A stretch of DNA of 64,000 nucleotides from Hypericibacter adhaerens (GTDB lineage: Bacteria > Pseudomonadota > Alphaproteobacteria > Dongiales > Dongiaceae): positions 4,943,001 through 5,007,000 of the forward strand of contig NZ_CP042582.1 in the NCBI RefSeq assembly GCF_008728835.1. The letters are read 5' to 3'. The position numbers and the translations under genes were made by a program. The notes under the pieces were generated by a model. That model saw nothing but the letters and a program-made list of their open reading frames with translations. It was not told the origin of the DNA and searched no databases. How positions within the stretch are numbered: the stretch's first letter is position 1; every line of letters begins with the position of its first letter. Positions 26,470 to 35,275 of the stretch are shown here, in pieces.

Positions 26470-27938
26470 GAGCCTGTGAAGGAATTGCGATTGAGGTGAC
26501 GGCGTGATTCTCTGTCGTAAGGACGGAGGATGAGGATGGGCGGGGAAGCACGCTACCGAGAGGCGGATCGCAGCCAGCTACGCTGGGATTTGATCGACCT
26601 TGAGAGCCTGTTGCCAGCCGAGCATCGGGTCCGGGTGGTTTGGGCCTATGTGAGCGGGCTTGATCTTTCGGCGTTTTACGCGCGGATCGGGTCACGGGAA
26701 GGAACGGCGGGTCGTCCGCCGGCCGATCCGAAGCTCCTGCTGGGGTTATGGCTGTATGCGAGCCTGGAAGGGGTTGGTTCGGCGCGCCAGTTGGACCGGC
26801 TGTGCGAACGGGACATCGCCTATCGCTGGCTGTGCGGCGGGGTGGCGCTGAACTATCACGGTCTGAGCGACTTCCGCTTTGCTCACGCTGACCTGCTGGA
26901 TCAGCTTCTGAGCGAAAGCCTGACGGCGCTGATGGCGGAAGGTCTGATGGATGCGGCTGAGATCGCCATCGACGGGACGAAAGTGAGGGCCAGCGCCGGG
27001 AAAGGCTCGTTACGCAGTGAAGAGACATTGGTGGCGTTGGAGGAGGTGGCGCGTCGTCGGGTGGCTCGGCTGAAGGCGGAAGGGGAGAGCGAGCCTGGGG
27101 CGAGTGAGAGGCGGCGTCAGGCAGCGCAACGCCGGGCGGCCGAGGAGATTGCCGATCGGGCCGAGAGGGCGCGTCGCACGGCGGAGAAGCTGCGGGCCGA
27201 GAAGGAAGCCCGGGCCAAGCGCCACAAGAAGGAGGAAGCCAAGAAGGGGAAGCTGCGGGTCAGCCTGACCGACCCCGAGGCACGGCTGATGCGCTTTGCC
27301 GATGGGGCGATGCGGCTGGCCTACAACATCCAGCTCGCCGTGGCGCCGGCTTCGGGCCTCATTCTCGCCGCCCAGCCGACGGACCGGCGCAACGACAGGG
27401 GTCTGGCAGGGCTGCTGCTGCCCAGATCAAAGGCCGTCTTGGCCGGCTGGCGCCGCGCCTGCTGGTCGATACCGGTTACGCCACCCGCCAGGACATCGTG
27501 GCGTTGGCCGCCCAGCAGATCGAGGTCTATACGCCCGTCCCGCCCGACAAGCCGGATGCCACGCCCGAAAGCCAGCGCAAGCGCGCTTGGCGGCGCCGGC
27601 AGGAGCCCGAGGCGATCAAAGCCTGGCGCGAACGCATGGCCAGCGACAGCGGCCAGATGATCTATCGCCGTCGCTCCCGGATCGAGACGGTGAACGCCAT
27701 TCTCAAAGGCCGGGGCCTGGACGTGATACGGGTGCGGTCAATGGCCAAGGTTACCTGCATCGTGCTGCTACAGGTGCTCGCCCATAACCTCTGGTGCGCT
27801 CACCGCTTGCGCACCGCTACACCGTGAAAGAGGACCGTTCGAGCAGACCGGCGGATCACCGCCTATCCGGCTGAGCCCACGCTTTAAACCACGCCACGCG
27901 GAGCTCCTCCTCGCCCGCGGCGATTCCCTCACACTCTC
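26470..27938 (+). mobile_element. IS1182-like insertion sequence inserted in a REPIN loop
   Basis: 1469-bp element with terminal repeats GAGCCTGTGAAGGAATTG (left) and GAGAGTGTGAGGGAATCG (right, read inward). Direct copies of GAAA flank it (26466-26469 and 27939-27942). Removing the element and one GAAA restores a normal 80-bp T-class REPIN. The single transposase gene inside is shifted out of frame. The ends agree with the ends of the 296-bp element in 15 of 18 positions. Confidence 0.85.
26530..27827 (+). pseudogene. IS1182-family DDE transposase with a frameshift
   Basis: From an SD GGACGGAGG and ATG at 26530, frame 1 encodes an N-terminal transposase helix domain (LLPAEHRVRVVWAYV, GRPPADPKLLLGLWLYASLEG). 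The first catalytic Asp (EIAIDGTKVRASAGKG) and a charged insertion follow. Near 27429-27432 (CTGCTGCTGCCC-AG) the coding frame changes by -1. The product then continues as IKGRLGRLAPRLLVDTGYATRQDI (second Asp), then RRRSRIETVNAILKGRGL (catalytic Glu) to the stop at 27827. All DDE residues exist but in two frames. One missing C (CCCCAG to CCCAG) explains it; no canonical slippery heptamer was seen. Confidence 0.82.
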
Positions 27939-28007
27939 GAAAGCGGGGATCCACGTCAAATCTTGACGACCTGAATCAGGATGGATCCCCGCTTTCGCGG
28001 GGATGGC
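27939..28007. repeat. Right part of the IS-interrupted REPIN, T-class
   Basis: Contains GAAA-GCGGGGATCCA (27939-27953), a 28-base spacer and the complete partner hairpin 27982-28007. The left part (GTCATCCCCGC-GAAA) is at 26455-26469, on the other side of the IS. Together they give the standard 80-bp layout. Confidence 0.88.
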
Positions 28008-28056
28008 GACAGGAGCCGTAGAGCGCGAGGGAGCCGGAGACGGCGGGAACCCGCGC

Positions 28057-28779
28057 TCACAGCATGTATTGCCCGCCATTGACGGTGAGCTGCGAGCCGG
28101 TGATGAAGCCGGCCTCGTCGGCGGCGAGGAAGAGGACGCAGCGCGCGATCTCCTCGGGCTCGCCCAGGCGGCCCACGGGGATCTTGGCGACGATCTTCTG
28201 CAGCACGGGCTCAGGCACCGCGCGCACCATGTCGGTGTTGATGTAGCCGGGGCAGATGGTGTTGACGGTGATGCCCTTGGCCGCGGCCTCGAGCGCCAGC
28301 GCCTTGGTGAAGCCGTGCATCGCGGCCTTGGCCGCCGCGTAGTTCGACTGGCCGAACTGGCCCGACTGGCCATTGATCGAGCCGATATTGACGATGCGCC
28401 CGAAGCTCCTCCCGCGCATGGATTCGATCACCAGGCGCGAGAGATTGAAGCAGCTCGTGATGTTGGTGCGGATCACCTCGTCCCACTGCTGCGGCGTCAT
28501 CTTGTGCAGCGTGGTGTCGCGCGTGATGCCGGCATTGTTGATCAGGATCTCGATCGGGCCGTGCTCGGCCGTGATCTTCTGGATCGCCGCCTCGCAGGCG
28601 GCGAAATCGCCGACATCGAACTTGACCGCCGGCACGCCGGTCTCGGCGGTGAACTCCTTGGCCGCGGCATCATTGCCCGAATAGTTGGCGACGACGCGGT
28701 AATGCGCCTTTCGCAGCGCCACGGAAATGGCGCGGCCGATGCCACGCGTTCCGCCGGTGACGAGCGCCAGCCTGCTCAT
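28057..28779 (-). CDS. phaB: Acetoacetyl-CoA reductase
   Basis: 240-residue short-chain dehydrogenase that reduces acetoacetyl-CoA to (R)-3-hydroxybutyryl-CoA with NADPH for PHA synthesis. The cofactor motif is VTGGTRGIGRAIS, the structural NNAG is present, and the catalytic Tyr and Lys are in QSNYAAAKAAMHGFTKAL. The FGQ and TVNTICPGYINTDM stretches are typical of PhaB. An SD AGGAGA precedes the start. It follows phaA on the same strand after 136 bases. Confidence 0.93.
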   Translation of the reverse strand: MSRLALVTGGTRGIGRAISVALRKAHYRVVANYSGNDAAAKEFTAETGVPAVKFDVGDFAACEAAIQKITAEHGPIEILINNAGITRDTTLHKMTPQQWDEVIRTNITSCFNLSRLVIESMRGRSFGRIVNIGSINGQSGQFGQSNYAAAKAAMHGFTKALALEAAAKGITVNTICPGYINTDMVRAVPEPVLQKIVAKIPVGRLGEPEEIARCVLFLAADEAGFITGSQLTVNGGQYML

Positions 28780-28915
28780 GATCTCCTGCTCCCTGTCCCT
28801 GTCGGCCCGTTCTCCAGGCTCTCGACATGCCTGACCCGATGATGGCCTTGCGGCGCCGCCCGCGCGCCCGAAACGTCAGCGCCGCCTGCCACCATGCACG
28901 AGATTCGATCGATCC

Positions 28916-30091
28916 TCAGCGTTCCACGCACATGGCGATGCCCATGCCGCCGCCGATGCAGAGCGTGGCGAGGCCCTTCCTGGCGTTGCGCTTCTGCATC
29001 TCGTGCAGCAGCGTCACCAGCACGCGCGCGCCCGAGGCGCCGATCGGATGGCCCAGCGCGATGGCGCCGCCATTGACATTGACCTTGGCCGGATCCCAGC
29101 CGAGCTCCTTATTGACCGCGCAGGCCTGCGCGGCGAAGGCCTCGTTGGCCTCGACCAGATCGAGATCGCCGATCTTCCAGTTGGCCTTGGCGAGCGCGGC
29201 GCGGCTCGCCGGAATGGGGCCCGAGCCCATGATCGCGGGATCGACGCCGGCCGTGGCCCAGGAGGCGATGCGCGCGAGCGGCATCAGGCCGCGGCGCTTG
29301 GCCTCCTCGGCCGTCATCAGCACGACCGCGGCGGCACCGTCATTGATGCCCGAGGCATTGCCGGCCGTGACCGTGCCGTTCTCCTTGAGGAAGGCGGGCC
29401 GGAGCTTGGCCAGCGTCTCGACCGTGGTACCGGCGCGCGGATACTCGTCCTTGTCGACGGTGATGTCGCCCTTGCGGTCCTTGATCGTGACCGGCACGAT
29501 CTCGTCCTTGAACTTGCCGGACTCCTGGGCCGCCACCGCCTTCTGTTGCGAGCCCGCGGCGAACTCGTCCTGCTGGGCGCGCGTGATCTGCCATTTCTGC
29601 GCGACGTTCTCGGCGGTGTTGCCCATGTGGTAGCCGTTGAAGGCGTCCCACAGCCCGTCCTTGATCATGGTGTCGACCATCTCGGCATTGCCCATCTTAA
29701 CGCCGCCGCGCAGATGCATGCAGTGCGGCGCCTGGCTCATGCTCTCCTGGCCGCCCGCCACCACGATCTTGTTGTCGCCGCCGCGGATCGCCTGGAAGCC
29801 CAGCGCCACCGCGCGCAGGCCCGAGCCGCAAAGCTGGTTGATGCCATAGGCGGTCTTGTCATAGGGGATGCCGGCGCCGACCGCGGCCTGGCGCGCGGGA
29901 TTCTGTCCCTCGCCGGCGGCGAGGATCTGGCCCAGCACCACCTCGTCCACCTCGCCGGGCTCGACCTTGGCGCGGGAGAGCGCCGCCTTGATCGCGACCT
30001 CGCCCAGCTTGTGCGCGGGCAGGCTGGAGAGCGAGCCGTTGAAGGATCCGACGGGCGTGCGCGCGGCGCTGACGATGACGATCTCGGACAT
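28916..30091 (-). CDS. phaA: Acetyl-CoA C-acetyltransferase (beta-ketothiolase)
   Basis: 391-residue thiolase that condenses two acetyl-CoA to acetoacetyl-CoA. The nucleophilic Cys is in [13 protein letters not shown] near residue 89. The second active-site segment is [19 protein letters not shown], and [14 protein letters not shown] is the C-terminal signature. Its position beside phaB and near a PHA synthase-like gene and phaR marks it as the biosynthetic PhaA. Confidence 0.95.
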   Translation of the reverse strand: MSEIVIVSAARTPVGSFNGSLSSLPAHKLGEVAIKAALSRAKVEPGEVDEVVLGQILAAGEGQNPARQAAVGAGIPYDKTAYGINQLCGSGLRAVALGFQAIRGGDNKIVVAGGQESMSQAPHCMHLRGGVKMGNAEMVDTMIKDGLWDAFNGYHMGNTAENVAQKWQITRAQQDEFAAGSQQKAVAAQESGKFKDEIVPVTIKDRKGDITVDKDEYPRAGTTVETLAKLRPAFLKENGTVTAGNASGINDGAAAVVLMTAEEAKRRGLMPLARIASWATAGVDPAIMGSGPIPASRAALAKANWKIGDLDLVEANEAFAAQACAVNKELGWDPAKVNVNGGAIALGHPIGASGARVLVTLLHEMQKRNARKGLATLCIGGGMGIAMCVER

Positions 30092-30333
30092 GGGATGGGG
30101 GCTCCTTGCTGTTCTCGCGGGATGACGGACACCCGCGATGAAAGGGGGAAAGGCAATCCCAGAGGCCGAGCGGCCGGTTCCGGATGCCTCGTCGCTGCGA
30201 CCTTAACCGGCAGGGGCCGGGGGCCGCAAGCCGAGGCCCCTGTCGCTGCCCCGGCCCTTATGCCGCAGGCGATCCATGCTGCACCCGCGTTTGACACGTA
30301 TCTGCAAAAAACCGGCGGCGGATAACAATCCGC

Positions 30334-31449
30334 TCATCCGCGCAGGCTCGCCATCCAGTCCGCCAAGGGATGCCATAGCTTGGGCTTGGCGCTGCCGCCC
30401 ACCACCATGCCGATATGGCCGGCGGCGGGCATCAACCGCCTGGCCTGCGGCAGGGCCTTGGCCAGCGCCAGCGCCGAGGCCGGCGGTACGATCCGATCCT
30501 GATCAGGCACCACCACCAGTGTCGGCAGCGTGACCCGGTCCGGATCGATCGCCGCGCCCGCGACCCGCCATCGGCGCCGCGCGGGCTCGTTCTCGCCATA
30601 CCAGCCCTGGAGACATTCGCGCGCGACGGGTGCCGCGAGCGGCACGCCGTCATTGAGCCAGTCCTCGAGCGCCACGAACAGCCGCGCCTTGTCGCTTGCC
30701 GGATCGAGCCCGGCGAAGGCGAGAAACTTGCGCAGGACCTGGAACGGATCGACGCCGGCGAAGAGCGATTGCAGCGCGTCGACCGGCATCTCGCCGAGCC
30801 GGGCCAGCATCGGCTCCAGGCTGGCGCCGATGGCGCCGATGAGGCGCGCCTGCTCGGGATGCTCGGCATGGAAGTCCCAGGGCGTCGCCATCAGCACGAG
30901 CCCCGCGAGATCGCGCTGGCGGGCCTGCGCCGCCGCCAGGGCCAGCAAGCCGCCCATGCAATAGCCAAGCAGCACGGTGGGACGATCGGGCTCGCGACGG
31001 CGGACTGCATCGAGCGCGTCGCCGATGCGACCCGCGATATAGTCGCTGAGCGTGAAGCCGCGCTCGAGGGCGCCGGGCGCGCCCCAATCGAGCAGATAGG
31101 CGGCGAAACCTTCGCCCGCGAGAAAGCGCATCAGGCTGCGTTCCTCGTCGAGATCGAGCACATAGGCGCGATTGATCAGCGACGGCACCACCAAGATCGC
31201 CGGCCGGGGCGCCGCGGTCCGGCGGCGCTCCCTGTTCAGCCCGCTGAAATCGAGCAACCGCGTCGTCCCCTGGCGCCAGGCGACGGGCGGCTCCGCGATC
31301 TCGCGGGTCAGCGGAAAGGCCCGGTAGGCGACGATGCCCGCCGCCAGCCGGTCGAGCCGGACCATGGCCTCGCGCTGCAGCGCCGCGGCGAAATCCTCAG
31401 GATCGAGGCTTGCGAGCTCGGGGCCGAGCGGCCTTAGGCTTTCCGGCAA
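30334..31449 (-). CDS. Short PHA synthase-like alpha/beta hydrolase (PhaC family)
   Basis: About 371 residues. The nucleophile box is GYCMGG, the Cys form found in PHA synthases rather than Ser of lipases. The acid is in VVPDQDRIVPP and the base in PAAGHIGMVVGG, and LLDWGAPG and ATPWDFHAEHP are also PhaC-like. It lacks the 180-200-residue N-terminal region of class I synthases and is the size of class III/IV PhaC, which need a partner subunit. A TTG at 31449 with upstream GAGG is the preferred start, overlapping the partner gene by 53 bases; an ATG at 31365 would shorten it to 343 residues. A PHA depolymerase-like or other acyl-transfer role is possible. Confidence 0.72.
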   Translation of the reverse strand: MPESLRPLGPELASLDPEDFAAALQREAMVRLDRLAAGIVAYRAFPLTREIAEPPVAWRQGTTRLLDFSGLNRERRRTAAPRPAILVVPSLINRAYVLDLDEERSLMRFLAGEGFAAYLLDWGAPGALERGFTLSDYIAGRIGDALDAVRRREPDRPTVLLGYCMGGLLALAAAQARQRDLAGLVLMATPWDFHAEHPEQARLIGAIGASLEPMLARLGEMPVDALQSLFAGVDPFQVLRKFLAFAGLDPASDKARLFVALEDWLNDGVPLAAPVARECLQGWYGENEPARRRWRVAGAAIDPDRVTLPTLVVVPDQDRIVPPASALALAKALPQARRLMPAAGHIGMVVGGSAKPKLWHPLADWMASLRG

Positions 31450-31789
31450 GGGCGGCCTCGATTCCGGCGAGGCGGCGCTCCAGCTCCGCCAGCTGGCGAG
31501 CGAGCTGGTCCAGCCGAGCATCGCCGTCAGCAGATGCTGCGGCAGCGGCCGGGGCCCGAGCCGTGGCGGCGGCGTCTTGCTGGCGGCTGCGGCTTCGGCC
31601 ATGTCCCGGATCCTCGCTCTGCGCGTTGCCGGCGGCAGCACTGGCCGCCACCAGCGTCGCGCCCATCGCGGCGACGGTGCGGGCCATCTGGTCGAGCAGC
31701 GCCGGGTCGCTGCCAAACGCCGCGAGCTGCGTCTCCCACAGATCGAGATAGCGCTTGGCCAGTTGGGCGAGGTCGGGTGGCTCGGCCAT
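31397..31789 (-). CDS. Small coiled-coil protein, possible PHA synthase partner
   Basis: 130 residues starting MAEPPDLAQLAKRYLDLWETQ, with a helical first third. A low-complexity Ala-rich and Arg/Gln middle follows, then a predicted coiled coil (LDQLARQLAELERRLAGIEAAL) and a basic tail. It is just upstream of, and overlaps by 53 bases, the short PhaC-like gene on the same strand. By position it corresponds to PhaE or PhaR(class IV) subunits, but it is much shorter than PhaE (about 360 residues), and no clear sequence match was seen. The start at 31789 is preferred to codons 32 residues upstream. Confidence 0.6.
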   Translation of the reverse strand: MAEPPDLAQLAKRYLDLWETQLAAFGSDPALLDQMARTVAAMGATLVAASAAAGNAQSEDPGHGRSRSRQQDAAATARAPAAAAASADGDARLDQLARQLAELERRLAGIEAALAGKPKAARPRARKPRS

Positions 31790-31943
31790 GCTGCCTTGGG
31801 CCCTGGGTTCGGTCGGCCGACTATAGCCAAGCCCTTGGCCCGTTTCCACTTGCTGCGCCGCGGGGGCGAAATCCCCGCGTTGCACAACCCGGCCTGAATC
31901 CTGCTATGCTGCGACGCAACGGATCGCGGCAGAGGTGAGGCGC

Positions 31944-32639
31944 ATGGAGGAGAAGGCCGAAGACAAATCGGGGGCGAAAGCGCCGATCACCATCAAGAAA
32001 TATGCAAACCGGCGCCTCTACAACACCGCCACCAGCAGCTATGTGACGCTCGACCATCTCTGCCAGATGGTGAAGGACGGCGTCGAGTTCGTGGTCTACG
32101 ACGCCAAGAGCGGCGAGGACATCACGCGATCGGTCCTGACGCAGATCATCGTCGAGGAGGAATCGAAGGGCGGGCAGAACCTGCTGCCGCTCAACTTCCT
32201 GCGCCAGCTCATCAGCTTCTACGGCGACAACCTGCAATTCATGGTGCCGCGCTATCTCGAGCAGTCGATGGAAGCCTTCGCGCGCAACCAGGAGCAGATG
32301 CGCCGCTACATGCAGGAGAATCTCGGCGGCATGTTCCCCTTCGGCCGCTTCGAGGAGATGAGCAAGCAGAACCTCGCCTTCTTTGAGCGCGCCATGCGGA
32401 TGTTCAACCCGTTCCAGGCCGGCATGCCGCAGGCGGGGCCGGGCAATGCGCCGCGGCCCAACGAGCCGCCGCCGCGGGGTCCCTCTTCCGCCAACGCCGC
32501 GCCGCAGGGCGAGGACCAGATCGAGGAGCTGCGCTCGCGGCTCGAGGCGATCCAGCGCGAGATCTCGACGCTGGTCGGCAAGCCGCGCGACGAGAAACCG
32601 TCGGACGCGAAGCCGCCGAAGGAACCCGAGAAGAGCTGA
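31944..32639 (+). CDS. phaR: Polyhydroxyalkanoate synthesis repressor PhaR
   Basis: 231-residue regulator that binds PHA and controls phasin and synthesis genes. The N-terminal DNA-binding PHB_acc_N domain reads IKKYANRRLYNTATSSYVTL, followed by the PHB_acc repeat region LLPLNFLRQLISFYGDNLQFMVPRYLEQSM. The C-terminal part is helical and acidic/Pro-rich. The ATG at 31944 has GAGGTGAGG directly upstream; a GTG at 31935 is the alternative. It is divergent from the small partner gene and PhaC-like gene, with 154 bases between. Confidence 0.93.
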   Translation: MEEKAEDKSGAKAPITIKKYANRRLYNTATSSYVTLDHLCQMVKDGVEFVVYDAKSGEDITRSVLTQIIVEEESKGGQNLLPLNFLRQLISFYGDNLQFMVPRYLEQSMEAFARNQEQMRRYMQENLGGMFPFGRFEEMSKQNLAFFERAMRMFNPFQAGMPQAGPGNAPRPNEPPPRGPSSANAAPQGEDQIEELRSRLEAIQREISTLVGKPRDEKPSDAKPPKEPEKS

Positions 32640-32660
32640 GCCGGCTGGCTTTCTTTCTTG

Positions 32661-32752
32661 TCCCCTCTCCCTTCAGGGAGAGGATCAGGGAGAGGGCTGC
32701 ACTGACCGAGCAGCCCCCTCCCTCACCCTCCCCCGCGAAACGGGGGAGGGGA
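32661..32752. repeat. GC-rich long inverted repeat, family 2
   Basis: Two arms built on TCCCCTCYCCC and GGGCTGC/GCAGCCC pair over about 40 bases, with small hairpins inside each arm (CTCTCCC-TTCA-GGGAGAG on the left; a CCTCCCCC/CGGGGGAGG pair on the right). It fills the gap between phaR and the EAL gene and may act as a bidirectional terminator or be a mobile repeat. A related copy is at 57026-57160. Confidence 0.7.
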
Positions 32753-32765
32753 TAGAACATTCAGT

Positions 32766-34484
32766 TCACGCCGCGCCGGTCTTCAACACCGTCACGTTGC
32801 CCGCTTGGGCCCAGGGCCGCTCGAGCGAGGGGCGGCCGAAGTAGTAACCCTGCAGATAATGGACCCCTTCGCCCGCGAGGAAGCCCGCATCCTCGCCCGT
32901 CTCGACGCATTCGGCGACCGTCTTGAGGCCGAAGGCGTCGGCCATGCCGAGCAGGTTGCGCACGAAGAGCTGATGCTCGGGATTGTCGCGCAGGCTGCGG
33001 ATGAAGCTGCCGTCGATCTTGACGATGTCGAAATTGAGCGCCTGCAGGTGACGGAAGCTGGTATAGCCGGCGCCGAAATCGTCGAGCGCCACGCGGCAGC
33101 CCAGATCCTTGAGCTGGTGGATGAAGCGGGCCGTCTCCTCGACATCCTGGAGCGCCGTCGTCTCGGTGATCTCGAAGATGAGACGACGGCCCATCTCGGG
33201 ACGATCCCGCAGCAGGGTCTTGAGCGCGCGGAACCAGGTGGGATCGGCGGTGGTGAGACCCGAGAGATTGACCGCCAGCTCGATCTTCGGATGGGCGGCG
33301 AGCTCCGCCACCGCCAGCTCGAGCGTATGGCGATCCATCTGGCGCACCAGGCCCAGCTGCTCGACCACCGGCACGAAAGCCGCCGCCGGCACCAGCTCGC
33401 CCGACGCGCTCTTGAGACGGATCAGGCACTCGTAGAAGGCCGGCTGATGCGAGACGGCATCGACCACGGGCTGGAAGGCGAAGCAGAGCCGGTTCTCGGC
33501 GATCGCGCGCTCGACCTCGGTGACGATGGTCTGGCTGCGGCGATGCAGCAGGTTCTGCTGCTGCGAGGCCTTGTAGAGCGCGAAACGGTCGCGTCCGTCG
33601 CGCTTGGCCTGACGCAGCGCGGTCTCGGCGCGGGTGACGATGTCCTCGGCCGTGCTGTGCTCGGGGCTGGGGAACACGATGCCGCCGATCGAGACCGTGA
33701 CATGGACCCGGGCCGGATCCACCGGGATCGACATCTCGCGCACGGCCTGGAGGATGCGCTCCGCGGCGCGGCCCATCTGGATCTCGGAGCAGCGCGGCAG
33801 CAGCACCCCGAAGCGATCGGCGCCGATGCGCCCCACCGTGTCGGAGGAACGCAGGATGTGATCGAGATGCTGGCCGATCGCGATCAGCACCTGGTCGCCG
33901 GCCTGATAGCCAAAGGCGTTGTTGACCTTGCTCAGGTTGTCGACGCCGATCACCAGGAAGGCGCTGGTGACGTTGGCCTCGTGGCTGTCGCGCAGGCAGC
34001 TGTCGATCGCGTCGCGCAGGCGCAGCTTGTTGAAATGGCCGGTGAGGTCGTCGAAGCTCGCGAGCCGCTCGAGCCGGGCTTCGTTCTGCTTGCGCGCATT
34101 GATCATGCGGAGCGTGCCGATCAGGCGCTCCGGGTCGCCGCCGGGCCCGAGCTTCACGGCGCCGCGGTCATGGACCCAGCATTCCTCGCCGCCGGGGCGG
34201 CGCAGGCGGTATTCGCAATCGTAAGGGGCGTTCTGGTTGAAATGCTCGGTCAGCGCCTTGAGGCGCTGCGGCAGATCTTCGGGATGGATGTGGCCTGCGA
34301 GCAGACGGCCGGAATCCGGCACCAGCTCGTCGCCCGTGCCGAAGAATCCGCTGGCCGACCCGACCCATTCGATCCGGTCAGCCGTCAGATCCCAGTCGTA
34401 AACTAGATCGCCGGAGGCCTCGATGGCATCCCGAACCCAGTCCTTGGGATCGGGCATAACCAACGGCCTGGACCGCGCAGTCAT
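32766..34484 (-). CDS. PAS-GGDEF(degenerate)-EAL protein, likely c-di-GMP phosphodiesterase
   Basis: 572 residues. A PAS fold covers about 15-125, a GGDEF fold about 140-300 and an EAL domain about 315-560. The cyclase signature is RIGADRF instead of GGDEF, so cyclase activity is unlikely. The EAL domain keeps its metal and catalytic set: YECLIRL (Glu of EAL), VNLSG, FEITET, ALDDFGAGYTSF, VKIDGSFIR, AECVET and LQGYYFGRP. It should therefore hydrolyse c-di-GMP under PAS control. The ATG at 34484 follows TAGGAGGT by eight bases, better than the TTG six bases upstream. No transmembrane segment is seen. Confidence 0.88.
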   Translation of the reverse strand: MTARSRPLVMPDPKDWVRDAIEASGDLVYDWDLTADRIEWVGSASGFFGTGDELVPDSGRLLAGHIHPEDLPQRLKALTEHFNQNAPYDCEYRLRRPGGEECWVHDRGAVKLGPGGDPERLIGTLRMINARKQNEARLERLASFDDLTGHFNKLRLRDAIDSCLRDSHEANVTSAFLVIGVDNLSKVNNAFGYQAGDQVLIAIGQHLDHILRSSDTVGRIGADRFGVLLPRCSEIQMGRAAERILQAVREMSIPVDPARVHVTVSIGGIVFPSPEHSTAEDIVTRAETALRQAKRDGRDRFALYKASQQQNLLHRRSQTIVTEVERAIAENRLCFAFQPVVDAVSHQPAFYECLIRLKSASGELVPAAAFVPVVEQLGLVRQMDRHTLELAVAELAAHPKIELAVNLSGLTTADPTWFRALKTLLRDRPEMGRRLIFEITETTALQDVEETARFIHQLKDLGCRVALDDFGAGYTSFRHLQALNFDIVKIDGSFIRSLRDNPEHQLFVRNLLGMADAFGLKTVAECVETGEDAGFLAGEGVHYLQGYYFGRPSLERPWAQAGNVTVLKTGAA

Positions 34485-34797
34485 GGGCAACGACCTCCTA
34501 CCTGAAGGCTTTCCGCCGACGGCAACCGGAGAAATCCAGGTGCCCTAACCTGGTCCCCTCGCCGGCTCACCGGACCATAGAGGCCACGGTTTTAAGAATC
34601 TATGAAACCAGATGGTTGCCGGACGACCTCTTGCCCTTGCGCTAAATGCCGCGGAATTCCGCGCATTTGAGACAAATTCGAAGTAAAATGGCTAATAGGA
34701 TTTTAACCACGTTTGTTAGCGATCTCGGCTTGTCGTCCGGGCGTTTACCCCAATAATTGGGTGCAGAGGCCGGCCTACGGCCCCGGAGGACAAACGA
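34485..34797. other. 313-base AT-rich intergenic region
   Basis: No gene is seen. It contains the divergent control region of the EAL gene and the small gene at 34798, including the inverted repeat at 34644-34668 and an AT-rich stretch (34675-34715) likely to hold a promoter. Confidence 0.55.
34644..34668. promoter_or_regulatory. Long near-perfect inverted repeat, possible operator
   Basis: AAATGC, then the 12-bp palindrome GCGGAATTCCGC after one extra C, then GCATTT: 24 of 25 bases take part in one symmetric structure. It lies about midway between the divergent EAL gene and the small gene at 34798. No U-tract follows, so an operator is more likely than a terminator. Confidence 0.45.
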
Positions 34798-35142
34798 ATG
34801 CCGCTCGATATCGTGACGCCCCCGATATCGTCATCCATTGCCCGACAGGACCGCTGGCAGCCTCGAATTTCGCGCGCGGAACAGCCGGCGGACACGGCTG
34901 CGGCCGGATTGGCGTTCGAGACCGGCAAGACGGCCGAGACGCCGGGCGTCCGGAGCCAGCCGTCCGGCGGCAGCATCGCGTTCCTGGCCCAGACCCTGGC
35001 CCAGGCCGGCGCCGGCCGCTTGCGCGCCCAGGCTCCCGTGGCGGCCGCCAAGGCAACCCAGATCGCGCAGCGCTACGAGCTCGCGGAAAGCCGCGATCCC
35101 ATCCTGCGCAGCGAGCCGATCCTCTTCCGCGTCAAGGCCTGA
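34798..35142 (+). CDS. Hypothetical protein of 114 residues
   Basis: Not recognised. SD GGAGGA lies seven bases before the ATG. The protein has no transmembrane segment or signal peptide. It has an Ala/Gln-rich helical middle (SIAFLAQTLAQAGAGRLRAQ) and a conserved-looking tail (YELAESRDPILRSEPILFRVKA). The codon-position GC bias resembles neighbouring genes. The preceding region is AT-rich and carries a strong inverted repeat. A role cannot be assigned. Confidence 0.6.
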   Translation: MPLDIVTPPISSSIARQDRWQPRISRAEQPADTAAAGLAFETGKTAETPGVRSQPSGGSIAFLAQTLAQAGAGRLRAQAPVAAAKATQIAQRYELAESRDPILRSEPILFRVKA

Positions 35143-35275
35143 GCCCGGCTCCAAAACAACGGCGAAGGCAAGGTCGGCCGATGGTAAGCCGCGCCGGCGC
35201 CATCGACGGCGCACCGGCAGCGGCTCTATGCTGGCGACGGCCTGCCCCCAGCGAACCCGCCATCCCGAGAGCATC

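Noticed and set aside
27415-27440. Programmed -1 frameshift in the transposase
   Set aside because: No X-XXY-YYZ slippery heptamer or clear downstream stem was seen; a simple one-base loss fits better, so it is called a pseudogene.
7155-28007. CRISPR array
   Set aside because: The repeats are scattered inverted hairpin pairs, not direct repeats with regular unique spacers, and no cas gene is present.
32805-34406. 533-codon plus-strand frame over the EAL gene
   Set aside because: Antisense shadow; the minus strand carries complete PAS, GGDEF and EAL motifs.
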